Shown piece after piece: positions 34,850-46,989 of a stretch of 64,000 bases of DNA. Source of the stretch: Trichuris trichiura (taxonomy: Eukaryota > Nematoda > Enoplea > Trichinellida > Trichuridae). Below the pieces are notes generated by a model. The model ran no database searches and was not told the DNA's origin. It worked only from the letters and a program-made list of their open reading frames with translations. How positions within the stretch are numbered: the first letter of the stretch is position 1; each line of letters starts with the position of its first letter. The stretch is taken from assembly GCA_037903355.1 (NCBI GenBank), contig JBAJFE010000029.1, positions 744,001 to 808,000 of the forward strand, read 5' to 3'. The translations under genes were made by a program, and so were the position numbers.

Positions 34850-35829
34850 CTTTGTGTAAATTTCTAGCTGAGTTTAATCATACAGAAGCTTGTTGAAAAG
34901 CTGGACGAAATATTTGTTCTTGAGTAGGCACTACTTGCTGGAGCAGATCTAAAATTCTTTTTCTGGAACGCTCAGGACTAAGCATCTTACGGGTTGCAGA
35001 TTTCAAGAATTTGAAGTGTTAAACACATAAAATGCACGTGACATGATTGATGGAAACTTTAAGCGTGAGATTCATCTAGTCTTCTGGTAATATTTCCATT
35101 TTTGCATCCTATATATCAGCGCTTAAAATGGATGCAGATCTGAGAGCGTTGCTGATTAAATTAAATACTTCAAATTTTTTAAGGGGTGCATTTTATTTTT
35201 GTTTGCAGGAACAATCTCTTTATTGAATGTAAAAATTACGGAACTTAAAGCGATCCAATCTTCAGCTTATTGGTGAATCTGAGTTCACGTTTTGGAATTG
35301 TGGATTGGCAACTTGCATAACATGTAGGTTTATAGGACTAATTCATCGCTTGCTAGGTTTGTTTTACATTGTAAAAGTATACACGCCTTCCTGGCAATTT
35401 AAATTAATATATTCTATCCCTTCTGCTTTTTTCTACTTTAATTTTCTTCGCTGCTTTAGCTGTGTAGCCTGATTTTGCCTTTGTCGTGCATTTCTCCATG
35501 GGCTGTTTAAGTGTTAGCGCAAGTTAATATTTCGGGTTCTTGCGAGAATAATCTCCTCGATTATTTGCTTTAAAAATAATTTCGTGGCATGTTTAATTAA
35601 ACGAAAGAACTGACTTATGATATGCTCCTTTCTGTCCATAATGCAATTGATAAGGGTCATTTTGCATTATTCCAATCCTGATGGAGAAGCTTTCACTGGT
35701 TTTTACGCGCCTCACATGATAACTGCATCATGGCACAGAAAACGCCGAAAAAGACGGCTGATTAAGCAACTTCGTCGGTATAAAAAAGATGATATCGGAA
35801 ATAATGTTTTACAGATTTTTAGCTATTAA
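34850..35829 (+). other. Possible small spliced gene, unrecognised
   Basis: Candidate coding pieces on the plus strand include ATGGATGCAGATCTGAGAGC near 35128 (MDADLRALLIKLNTSNFL) and, after a TTTGCAG acceptor, TISLLNVKITELKAIQSSAY. An end exon at 35617-35829 contains ILHYSNPDGEAFTGFYAP and a strongly basic SWHRKRRKRRLIKQLRRYKK. The last piece could be the C-terminus of a small nucleic-acid-binding or ribosome-associated protein, but I recognise no family and could not join the pieces in phase with confidence. Confidence 0.25.
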
Positions 35830-35928
35830 TATATAAAACGTCACTTTTAAGTGGCGTTTCAATTCAATGGAAAAGTGGAAGCCTTTGTATCTTAGTGTAT
35901 TCCGTTGGTCGCAAAGTTTTATTAAAAA

Positions 35929-38591
35929 TTAGTCGCTTTCTTCCTCCGTTGCGGAAATGTTGATAATCTCTGACTTAGCCATTGCTTCTGACCTTTTAGC
36001 ACAGCGTGTTTGGGATGGAGAAGGCAAGCTCTGATCAATGAATTGCAGACCTTTCATTGTAGCGTACAAAGACGATACTTCTGCGGCTTTTGGAGAAGCT
36101 TCAACGATAAGTTCAGGCGAATGAGTTTCCTCGTCAGTTTCAGTGTCTTCGGCTTTGCAGCTGCCACAGTATTCCGATGTGTTGGTGTTAGTGTTCAGCT
36201 GAAACAACACTCACTTGCGTCATCAAGTTATGCCTAACGGGAATGCTCTGCGTCAAAAATAATCCGCTACTAACTACCATACAGGGCTTTTTATGATTAG
36301 TTATTTGAAGTTGGACATAATCGCTACTCTCAGAAGACTTCAGGTTTCAATATATTTGTCAAATTTAAGTGAATTTTAAAAAGTTTAACAAAACTACGCA
36401 TAAAGCTGTTTGTATGCTCGTTTTCGTCTTACCTAGTATTCGTAGTTACTTGCAAGCGGGAAGTTGTTTCAAGTGGTCACTACTAAAACGTGCACACGGT
36501 TGTCTTGTTTGAACTGAGATTTACCTAGCTAACCAATTAATAGGTCATCCTTCTCTTTTACAAATTTATTACGCAGGAACTGATGACTTCCAAAGCGAGC
36601 AACCTTTTTGAAAATGGTGAACTAAAGCTGACTTGCTAGGAAACTATCTTAAGTATCATCCTTATCAGCGGACCATCATTCCCCGTAGACATCAAAGTAA
36701 ATAGGTTACAGCTCCTAATGAGAAATTCGTAGAATTTTTTTGCTCACCTTGATTTTTTTTGTGCTTTGCCTATTTAAGCATGAATTTCGGTCAAGCATAG
36801 GTACCAATTTAAACTTTGAAAGCAATTCAGTTTTCCAGAAAGCTAAACATTTCATGAGCAGTCTGCAGTCAAGGCGAAATACGGTGTACTGTTTTCTACT
36901 GCATATATTCACCAAACAATTCAAAAAGAGCTGACTCTGGCTTATGCCTTACCGCCTCACTACTGATGACGGGATCAGCCAAGTTTCGAAAGCACCAACC
37001 GTTTGTTGAATATGCGCAACAAGAACAACAAGTCGTTTTTGCCTTAACAACAGCAAGTCACGTTGTTTATCATGAAAATGGAACATTCAACTGTCCTTTA
37101 TGGTAACTTATGATTGAAGTACTGACATCAGCTATCACATTCTACATTGAGATAGTAGTAAAACGTGACTGGTCACGTTTTACTGCTACCTCGATGTAAA
37201 CTGATCACGTACAAATAAATCATAATAAAAACTTGACCAGTTACCTTGATTTCTTCTAGTCTTCTTGCAGATCTGCGAGGAGTTTTCACTGCAAATGTTT
37301 TGTGAAACAAACTCCAGTCGACTTGGTAGCCACCATTTATGTTTTGGTTCGTTATTAGCTCTTCGAACCTATGGAACCAACATCCATGTATAAGAAGAGA
37401 CAACTTGGTAATCTTTATCACCTGTGCCCCCAATGGATTTCTGAAGGCAAGTAAGAGGTGAGTGCTTGTGCTGTCATTCCAGTGCTCTCGATTATACCCT
37501 CAAGAATTGCTACTATTTCAAGTTGCGCTGTTTTCAACGTCTGGCATGAATATTCATACAGTGGACTTTTGTCATCTATTACGTGACATATAGTAACTGG
37601 CCATATCAAGAAAAGACGGTCAAGTCCACGGTCGAATCCTACGTTCATTTCATGCTGGTCCAGTGGTAGGACTTCTCCTTCGTCTGTCACGGTTTTTCGT
37701 ATCATTTGCAAGCGTACATGAGCTTCTAGCAAATGTGTATCGCGCATGTCACCAACTCGAAATAAAAAACATAGCTTTCCATTCCTGATTGATATGCAAG
37801 CAAATTTACTGAAGATCAGGGTCTCTGCTCTATTTTTTGGTCTCGCTAGCTTAGAAAATACAATACCAGCAATGAACGATTGTATCAGCAGTCCGTAGAT
37901 GGATTGGGTACACAAAACAGCTATGGCTGCGCCGCAGTGTGTGGTGATATACCTGCAAGATGTTTTATTCTTCAAGATGCTTGACTTGTAATTAATGTGC
38001 GAATAAAAATAATTTAAACACTGGGATGCGGACTGCCTCTACATATGTGAGCGGTAAAGTGAGTACGCTGATTGCGCAAGTTACGTTCACAAGAACTGTA
38101 TGTCCAGAGCTCTCGTTCTGATTGATAACTGCCCTGCAGGCATTGTACGCACATTTGTCTTCTGTTAATAGTCGCTGAGGTTTTTAATAAGCGGCAGGAA
38201 GAGTGCACTTGACACAAAGAATGAAATCGTTGATGTTGTCATAAATGACAATTTTTACGTTTGGCATATCTTATACTGACGTTAAAATAAAATACTTTCA
38301 GCGACACAGACTTTGATATTCAGAAACATTGGCCTAATTATGAGCACTTACCGTTTCCCAAATCCAATTGTATGCTGACTTTCAACGGAAAACAGAAATA
38401 TTGAGGTGAAGTCGAAAACATTGCTTATACATGGGTTCCATTCTAAGTCATCATAATTCTTCAGATCGCCATGCAGCCAGCATATGAGATAATATAGTAC
38501 AGCAAAAAATGTCCAACTAAGAACGAAGAAGCCAATGAAAATGACAAGACTGTATCGCCACTTAACGTCCAGCAGTGTTGTAAACAAATCC
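35929..38591 (-). CDS. Inward-rectifier potassium channel (Kir family), 5' end not found
   Basis: Four exons (38591-38352, 37952-37432, 37368-37245, 36198-35929) join in phase. Kir channels are tetrameric two-helix K+ channels gated by PIP2 and set resting potential. TM1 is preceded by DLFTTLLDVKWRYS. The pore reads FSVESQHTIGFGKR; TM2 reads QSIYGLLIQSFIAGIVFSKL; the PIP2 linker is ARPKNRAETL. The cytoplasmic domain has CFLFRVGDMRDTHLLEAHVR, EVLPLDQHEMNVGF, VAILEGIIESTGMTAQA and SEIHWGHRFEEL. The filter is TIGFG, as in Kir6, instead of the commoner TIGYG. The rectification-controller position in TM2 is Gln. The last exon is Ser/Thr/Glu-rich and low-complexity; it fits in phase but is less certain. 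The N-terminal exon upstream of 38591 was not identified. Confidence 0.9.
36963..36996 (+). ncRNA. Degenerate hammerhead-like motif in Kir intron
   Basis: CTGATGA is followed by CGGGAT/GTTTCG, which still pairs over six positions using three G-U wobbles, a 7-nt loop, then AAAGCACC. It lies in the 1-kb last intron of the Kir gene, on the opposite strand. Probably an old repeat remnant. Confidence 0.25.
37144..37197. repeat. 54-bp near-perfect palindrome in Kir intron
   Basis: Arms of 26 nt around a 2-nt centre, built on AGTAAAACGTGAC and its complement, with three mismatches. It starts 48 bp from the preceding exon, inside the last intron of the Kir gene. No terminal features of a transposon were seen. 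Confidence 0.75.
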
Positions 38592-41279
38592 CTTCAAATA
38601 TAAGTGACGTAAGACACGATTTTCCTCACGCAGTGATAATTCAAGATAAGCACGCTACGTAAATGGACTTATCTATTTATGCACATTTCTGATAACGTGC
38701 GAACAGCAGAATGGTAACACAATCTATCTCCTTTTTTGCAGAAACGAAAACATGACAGAAGACGGCTCTAAAAACTGTACCTGGCTAGAGCTTATTGTTT
38801 CTGCCTGTCATGGAATAAAAGGGTACAAATTCCATTTTTAAACCATGTATGTCTGACTTCCTGAGACATTTAGAATTGTTTCCGCTTTTATGCAGGCAGC
38901 AGTAGTAAAACATGTGATTTTCTTCAGTAAAAAAATAAAGCTTTCGAGTGCTTAACTGGTTGTTTAAGTTTAAGAAATGTTCTGTAAAAGTTGAAAGTTT
39001 AACATCACGTAAGATACAGTGATTTTCTTGCTAAACTGAGAAAGTTTATCTTTAAAGAAAATGAAGCTTTCAGATCATTGCGATCAGCTACCAGATGGTG
39101 CAACACAGATCATCGTCAATCAATATTTGGACGGTTGAGGGAAAATGGAACTGACAAATACAAGGTTCTTGGCATGGTCATGTCTCACGCTGGACAGCTC
39201 TTATTCTAAAAGTTTCGCATTCCTTACCTGGCAGCGCCAACGGCAAGGCAAGATTCGCCCAGAAAGCTGTGGTTCACAAGTAAGAGGTAGTCATCCGAAG
39301 AGACTTCTTCCCAAAGAGGTTATGAAATCTGAGTTAAGCACGCTAAATTCAGGAAGAAAGAGTTTAGATGCGCATCTTAAACTCAGCAGTTGCGGGTTCG
39401 CAGCATCCGGCGTATGTATAGATTCTTGGCCCCAGTTATTTTGAGTATACAGCTTCTCACAGGGAAAAGTTCCTTGATTTTATATATAAATGCCATTCCC
39501 AATCTTATTTTACGCGCACTTTTCGGAATTGACTATGCCTACCCCGGGCATAGTCAATCCTGAAAGTTTCCCGTAAACTAAGCTCTAGAGACTTAGAGCT
39601 TAGTTTACGGAAAACTTGTCATGCCCGGGGTAGGCATAGTCAATCCTGAAAATTTCCCGTAAACTAAGCTCTAGAAACAGCATACATACATAGAAATTCA
39701 TAAACATAATAGTCCTTAAGTCAGTACTGGTTTTATGTTAGATCCAGGCTTAACTAACGAAATATTATTTTTCCTGCGACTTTGGAGCGACCAACTGTGA
39801 AAGCAATCTTCGTTTACGCGGTTTTATAAAAGAAAATCATATTTTAAAAGTTCTCTGTGAAAATGTACCTGCATACGCTCAACTTCTGCATTAGGAGTGC
39901 GAAATTCCTGTGCGTAATAGATGAAAAATGCAGTTGTTTTTATTTGAAATACATTTGCAAGGGCTTTAAAGTGACGCACCTTTTTTCCATTACACTTACC
40001 TTATGTATTGCCGCTCCAACTTTGGCACATTGTTTCGAGTAACATTAACTTCGCCGTTTTTCTTGACCAGGCGACTAACTTTAATTCTTTTCTGAGACGC
40101 ACGAAGGTTCAAATCAATAGATCCAACTGCAAACGGAATAGCGCCAAATGAACGGAAACTCCCTTAAAACAGCGTTCGTAAATAAAGCGAGAAAGGTTTG
40201 AATGTACGGTATCTTGTAACAGGCGCTTAGGTTTCCATAATGAAAGTTGGGAGCAGGAAATAGTTTCAGCCTCTAACACTTCATAAGAATAGTTCAGACA
40301 ATATAGTTTCAGCAGTGAACACTATGTCACTTTCTTTGCGTATTTCTTTATGAAGAAACTACCACGCAGTTTTCGAAGCTACAATGGATTCGGTACTGCT
40401 CCTTCTATCGTTAAACTGACTCACTACCAGCCAACATAATGTTCTGAGGTGTGACTTTACGGACATAAATTATAACTATGGAAATAAAACCATTTTTTCC
40501 ATCGAACTTTATGAAACTGCATTACTGCGTTTTTCAAAAGCACTACCACCCTGCAAAATTACTCATAACTTTTCTTTTATTGTTGGAAGATTCGTATTTT
40601 GAGCGACTCGTTAAGTCTTAAAATATTTGCCTTTTAACACATGGCAAAAATGTGCAAAGTTTTTATGCTGTATTTAAACATCAGCGCAGAATTGTGACTC
40701 GCCGTACCTTTTATCCTGAGCTTAGGGGGAATATTATTCTATTAATGCAAGCTAGTCCAGCATTTTCAAAGATTTGCGCACTGTTGCTGGCATCACGGTT
40801 GAACCATTCAGCTGTTTGCTATGCGCATTGCATTTCGCAATGCTGAAAGTACAATTCTTTTTAACTGCTCATTAGGTCTTCATTTTTTGTCTCTGTCTAG
40901 CGATCACTCACATTTGATTCATATTTCATCACTGCTGAAAATTTCAAAGAAAACGTTTAATAACTGACTTGTCATTTTATTTATCTCTTTAAACGTGTCA
41001 GCTGTACGACTATACATTAATGCACTTTATTGATTTCGAGATGTTTTTACTGTGAGAACGAAGCACAAATTTTAGCTATAAAGGCACTAACAGGGAGAGG
41101 AAGTAAACATTACGTAAAAAACTGCTATAATGAGTTACTAATTGTCCCTTTTCAACTTAAGGGAATGGGCGACAGAAAATTGTGAGAAGTACCTCAGGCA
41201 ATCAATTCCCCATGCGAAAATGAATTGCCTTCTGAACAAACAACACTGGCCCGAGCCTGAGCATAAACAAACTTTCGCC
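38592..41279. other. Gene-poor stretch with one hairpin repeat
   Basis: The Kir 5' exon should lie in the left part, but no convincing Kir N-terminus was found on the minus strand up to about 39.4 kb. Frames at 39145-39444 and 40652-40846 have no family support. Confidence 0.4.
39522..39676. repeat. Nested inverted and direct repeat
   Basis: The sequence ATTGACTATGCCTACCCCGG and its complement form an inner palindrome. The block TTTCCCGTAAACTAAGCTCT is present inverted around 39590 and again as a direct copy at the right end (about 39547-39590 against 39633-39674). The whole folds back on itself. It may be a miniature foldback element; no target duplication was identified. Confidence 0.7.
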
Positions 41280-41386
41280 TTCATAGTGTATGGTCTTCTA
41301 CGGCTTTTTCCGTTTATCTGTTGTGCTTGTATCTGTAAATTAGACGAAACAGCTGCTCTACCAACCAGAAGACCATACACTATGAA
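41280..41386. repeat. Hairpin with 20-bp perfect arms
   Basis: TTCATAGTGTATGGTCTTCT (41280-41299) is exactly complementary to 41367-41386, with a 67-nt spacer. The minus strand of the spacer contains TTGGTAGAGCAGC, which resembles a tRNA A box, directly inside the terminal GGTCTTCT/AGAAGACC pairing. A T-arm is missing, so a tRNA is not supported; a tRNA-derived SINE or a small foldback element is possible. Confidence 0.6.
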
Positions 41387-41783
41387 ATCCCATCCCGTTA
41401 CGAAGCACGCAGTGTTCAACTTTCGCCTTCCTGTTAATGAACTGTTGTTAACAACTCAAGCTCCGCTTTTATTGGTGAAACATATCTTTTCAGTAAGAAG
41501 GAGAGAACTCCTTAAGTTCGCTGCAGAAACCGAATATATCTCTTGTTGGCATCTGCTAGCATTATTATAATGCAGCTGTAGCAGTTATGCTGAGGTCCGT
41601 TTTGAAAATACGCGTCAGCCTTGCCCTGACTCACAAGTATTGCAGAAAAGCGCTTTCCTTCCATAACTTGAGCGCAGCATGTTAAACTGCTCGAAGAACA
41701 TGGCAAATTTTATTGAGGAGTATGGTTCCGTTCTGCTGATTGTATGCGACTGTTCTAACCGCATTCCTCTCAGAACTAGCTGG

Positions 41784-44560
41784 TTAAAATGCATGCAATG
41801 AATTTAAAACTAATCCGGTACTCGATGACATAGTGCACTTGTCGTATTGATTTTGATAAATATTCTTTTGATATGGTTTTAGACTCTCATCAGAAATGTC
41901 AACGATAGATTGATAAAAAGTGTGAGAGAATGATGCCATCAGAAGTGCCAAGTTCGATAGCCATCGTTGAGGTGGATTGACAACAGCAAGACAGACGAAT
42001 AAGCTGCACATTTCTGGTGGTTCTGAATTCACATTTTTGCGCCCGGTACTGTCTGCTTTAAGTAGTAAAGTGTTCAACCAACCATTGCCACTGGTTTTGT
42101 TCCCGTGATTACAAATTAAAGGGTAATAAAGAGATTAAAAAATGTTCTGAAACTTGGAAGTTAATTCTTTGCAGAGAAACCTATTTTAACAATCGTTTTT
42201 CAATATCACACTGAAGGTGCTCATAGTATAGATTAAGTTACCATTTACCTGACCCAAACGTACCGCTGGTTAAAAAGGCTTAAAATGCATGCAGTGATTG
42301 GTTAAAAATAGTAACACTAAGTCTTACCAGCGAACGACCGCAAAAAGGAATTATTTCGATCACGGCGAAACTTCATGTAGCCCGGAATTCTAGCCGTCAT
42401 TTGATGATCTTTCCTCCGTTGGCTGCAGTGATGCAACCATTCAAGGCTTATGACGTCTTCAAAATCATTTAACGACTTGCTTAAGACTTGCTCATGCAGC
42501 AGATTTCTGTCAGTAGAAAAGTTGAGTCGATCTGATTTTCTAATCACGGTGGGAACAATTGAAAAGTCCTGCTGCGCTGTTCACGCAAGTCAGAGCCTTT
42601 ATTTGTTTAGTTGCATTTAACAGTGAACTAAATAAAAGTTCGGTGTATTGCCATTGCATCCATAAGGATCAGATATTCGATGTATCAGTTGCTTTGCATC
42701 ACAAGTCATCGCTTCGTGGCATTCTAACATACCCAGGAATCTCTTAATCACAATTTTTGAAATAAATGTAACTTCGATGGCCAAACGAACTGTGCCGAGC
42801 AGGAATCCGCCTTTTTCCGTTTTCGACAGTTGTTTTCTGATCATCCAGTTTCGCAAAATGTTATTTGGAAATACGCCACCGTGAAAGCTGCCACCGGTTT
42901 AAAATTATTTTCATGCAGTATTTTCCAATGAGATCAGATTATCAGTTGCTTTATATTGTTCGACATTCTTCTGAAATATAAGAAATAGGATTGCTAGGAA
43001 CGGGGCTTATTCGTTCAAGAGGAAGCAAGCATTTACGCCAGGTGAAACGATATTCTGCTTACTTTATATTGATTTTGCTTCCACGATCATTTCATTAACA
43101 GCACAGAACTGGGGAGCGAACCGCATGAAATTCAAAGGAATGCAATTTCTACTTGTACTCATACCTTCATAATCTTTCGAACTGTTCAACCATACAGAGT
43201 TACCAAGTAAACCGCGTGTCTAATTCTAAAACGCATGACTGCAGATGTAGTCGCACAGCACTTCCGCAGTAAACAATTTTCACCCAAAGATCTAGCCTTA
43301 AACGGCTGAGGGTCAAAATAAACCACGGTGGTGTTTCTTATTAATCAGAATCTTTATGGGTTTATATCTGCAAAGTTAGGCTCAGTTCATATGAATTCAG
43401 TATCCAATACTGTGGCATTTTAAACTGTAGGCTTAATCAGATCTTTAAACGCAGCAGCATTGCGCTTTTACTGGAACGCAGTTATTTTTACCTGGCCATC
43501 GACTGCATACATTTAATCAGAAATGGTGCCACTACGGTTTGTGAGACAAAAACTTACTGTTATGACTGCGCTGCTGTCAATGAGCACCGTATAATCAATA
43601 AGCCAAGAGAAATTTTGTCACACCATCAGCGTGCCAAGTTCAACAAGTTGAATTGACATTAACGAAATTTCCTGCTGATGTTCATACCTTAAGAGGGTAA
43701 AAGCCCAATGGAACTGCACGACTTTATGTCTGATGCCCATCGAATCTCACAGAATACTTAAAAAAGCTATTATTTGTAAATTGCTTCTTTCCACAATGTG
43801 CCACATTGCCTGCTTTCATCTGAGCGTGCAACTTAGGGAAAACAAATAACTCACTATTGAAGGTGATTAACTATTGAAAATGTCGAGGCGCAGAGCTGCA
43901 AAATGCACCTCTTTTACCTGCCATGGTTGTAGAAGTGGAAAAGTTTTCCTAACACCTCAGCTAGATATCATAGGTATGTGGCTTCGAGACAGATAAGGAG
44001 CGGGTTAATCAGTCACAGGTAAGGTTAATTTAAAACGTTAGGTGGTCACTTAGTGTATTAAATACAAATGTTTAAATTACGGGAATGAGATAAAAGCTTT
44101 TAAGTGATTGTGAGCTTCATTAACTTTTATCTACGAAATGGACAGATAGACCCTATGTCTAAACGCAAAAATTTCCCTGCAAACTTTAGAACCAATGAAT
44201 TAAAAATAGTCTCAAATTAAACTGCAAGTTGAAACTCCAGTACTTCATTTTTTAAAGCCTGATCCACAGACATTTCATATGAATTCACCTACTTCTATAA
44301 CAACTGCAAAGTAAAAAAGTATGCTTCAGTTTAAAAATGCAAATGGCTGTACCGCGTTAGCACGGACCGGGAACGTAAGATTTTACGGTTGCGTTTATCC
44401 AAAGCTCATACAAATTTTTTAGATGAAACGTAGTTGCTCTAAACGTCTTTTGGGTGACATAACTCTTGGAAGATATGCTAGCGACATTTTCTTTTTCTAA
44501 AATTTCTTTGCAGACGTTTTTGCCCAAAATATTCTGCGGGAATAGCATCTGTTCCTAATA
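41784..44560 (-). pseudogene. Cluster of unrecognised minus-strand coding fragments, possibly decayed copies
   Basis: Minus-strand frames at 42856-42735 (FPNNILRNWMIRKQLSKTEK, bounded by a GTATGT donor), 42547-42317 (basic, ending SFLRSFAG before GTAAGA) and 42077-41784 (LFVCLAVVNPPQRWLSNLAL) could be exons of one gene. Related pieces follow: FPLNFMRFAPQF near 43.1 kb, a stop-ridden relative of the 41.9-kb piece near 43.6 kb (shared GAACTTGGCACxCTGATGG), and FPQNILGKNVCKEIL at 44548. The order suggests tandem copies of a nematode-specific gene, some broken. I recognise no family. Confidence 0.3.
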
Positions 44561-45616
44561 ATGACTTAGAAAAGTCTATTTCATCGTTTTAGCAGCGTAA
44601 TTTCACTTTGGAAGTGTTCACAATATTCTGGCAAGTATGCGAGCATACGTTATGTAATAAACCTGGACCAATAGACAAAAAACACGACAAAGCCGGCGAT
44701 TTAGCGACAAACTGTTCCCTGCGGACTCAATGTTTACTGTTTGCTTTTATTGTGTTTTAACGAAAATGAACATGGTTTTCTGTTCACTTTAAAGTGATTG
44801 AACAGATCACAAAACCAACAATTAAAGCGGGAAAATCGCATATTTTAAATTGAAGTTCCAAAATATCAATATCAGCCATCAAGGTTAAACGACCTTAAGC
44901 TATTGGTCAGTCACGAATCGAATACAACAGACCCCTTTTTTCCGCCCGTTGAAGCACATTAAAATTTTTCAAAAAGTAATTCTACAGGTTCAAAAAGCAA
45001 AACTTGACTTTGCCGCGCAAAACAGAGCGCAGAAAATACGCAAACGTCTGGACCTCAAACTACAGTTTTTACAGGTGGTCATAATGCAAATAATCTGTTT
45101 TATTTTGTACATATTCCTTTCAGGTAGCTAACCAAATTACTCCGTATGAGTTTCAAAACTTAAAGATGCTGCCTTGTTGCTCATGTTTCTATATAATTTA
45201 ACTGTTACTTTTCTGTTGAGCATGTTTGCCGTTTACTACGTTGTATCCCAAAAAGTGATGTAAAAATGTTTACTAATTGCATAGCGCTTTTTCAAATATT
45301 TGACACCAAAACCGCGTGGCTTTCAGAGCAGAGCCAGTTCCATTGCTCGCGCAAAGTAAAGGTTATGACAAACAAAACGATTAAGGAGACTGAATGTTAA
45401 TAATCAATAAAGCATTACAGTGGCGTTCGAAATAACGCCGTTTAAGGAACTATGCTACGACATTCTCAAAACTGCTTTAAACAGTTGAAAATGGGAATGC
45501 CTAGCATGAGAACAATATAAAGGGGACTGAACTTAAACGGCCAGCCCTTGCACAGCTAATGCTACCATTAGCTTTTTCAGACCGTTTTTGAGTGAACAAG
45601 CTGAGACAAAAGGTGA

Positions 45617-46075
45617 ATGAAAGTTAACGTTAATGATCATATTCAGTCTACAAAGGAGTCATTCAGATGCTGTAAGCATCCATTCACTTTTGAACCAAGC
45701 GTTTCCAGTTTGTTTATTACTGATAACGCATATGATGCCCGTTGCCTATTGATTCGTCTTTCGGACATGTCAGAAGCAGTGCCAATGAGAATAGAAGGAA
45801 GCATATTATGCAATAGCTTTGTAAAGTGTCTCAAAAAATTACACTACTGTTGTTCTGATGCTAGCTCATATTCAGGGTTTTTTAGGCAAGCTATTATTTT
45901 GCCAATATGTTCTTTCTGTATTTTCAACCCTTTTTTAGACGAATGTCTGCAGCATGCTTTTAAGACTGGGCTGTTTGTCATGATCATTCTTAATTACCAC
46001 ATACAACGAAAAGACCAACAGACATTTAGGAGCCACAGGTGGCATCTCTTTCTTTTTTCAATGATTATTCATTAG
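45617..46075 (+). CDS. 152-codon ORF, unrecognised
   Basis: The longest open frame in the gene-poor region, starting MKVNVNDHIQSTKESFRCC. Cysteine-rich with a hydrophobic segment (FKTGLFVMIILNYHI). No family recognised, no neighbour support. An overlapping minus-strand frame (45643-45834) with NRQRASYALSVINKLETLG is an equally plausible coding remnant, so the strand is uncertain. Confidence 0.2.
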   Translation: MKVNVNDHIQSTKESFRCCKHPFTFEPSVSSLFITDNAYDARCLLIRLSDMSEAVPMRIEGSILCNSFVKCLKKLHYCCSDASSYSGFFRQAIILPICSFCIFNPFLDECLQHAFKTGLFVMIILNYHIQRKDQQTFRSHRWHLFLFSMIIH

Positions 46076-46989
46076 TGAACAAGTTTAATGCCTTTAGATT
46101 TGGACTTAAATTATGCCATCGGCGAATTTAACGCAATTGTTGGAAAACTCTTGTATAAAATGCTCCAGTAAACAAATTTATTCATCTTTTGAACTTACGG
46201 CTTTGGTTTTAGAACCGTTAACGAAGGAAACATGAACATTTTTTCTCTGCTGCCCTTAGTAAAAACAACAATCGCTGAACTGAATTCATAGTTACGGAAC
46301 TACCAGAACAGTAGGCCTACTATACTTTGGCAGTAAACGCGTATACGCTTCAAGGCCATTTAATAAGGAATAACCCATATTTTGGCTGTATATTAAGTAC
46401 ACTATAGGTGCTAATCGGTGCAACTGTCTATGCTGTGCAGTGTGAGGAGCAGTACAGTCGTAAAAAGTATACTTGATTGTAGTCACATGATGCATTTGCA
46501 TGAGACTGGAACTGAAGTGGCTTAGTAGTGACAGCTCTTCACCTGCAGCGTACGATGTGCTTAGAATTGTGTCCTCAATTAAACTGTTCATTGACTGACT
46601 CTGTGTAAAAGTTATACCACATGAATGAAGACCTTTTTTTTATTGGAGACTGGAACTTGGAAATTTCAGGCAGGTTATGCGTATCAGTGCTAAAATAGGG
46701 CAACTCGAAAAGAATATAAAGGCATACTACAAAAACTTCTGCTGTTTAGGTTTTTTGCTGTGATATGTATCGTGTGAATGATGCGCAAGGATTTTATTTG
46801 GAAACTTTCTGCTACAGCTTTTGCATATTTTTGGCTACCATACTCGTTACAAGCGGATATGACCATCAGCTTCTAGGTTTGAACAAGCACTAAGCATATA
46901 ATGAACAGATCTAATACGTAGCTTTTTGGAATTAATCTTGATGGTCACGGACAATTCGCCGCCAGGCAACTTGTCGCGGCTGATTCTGT

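Noticed and set aside
37144..37197. microRNA precursor
   Set aside because: A 2-nt centre leaves no usable loop, and the arms are too short for a typical pre-miRNA.
41290..41375. tRNA gene on the minus strand
   Set aside because: An A-box-like TTGGTAGAGC is present but the D-stem 5' half, anticodon arm and T-arm do not fold into a tRNA.
41142..41570. 142-codon ORF (+)
   Set aside because: It runs across both arms of the 41.28-kb hairpin and has no recognisable domain.
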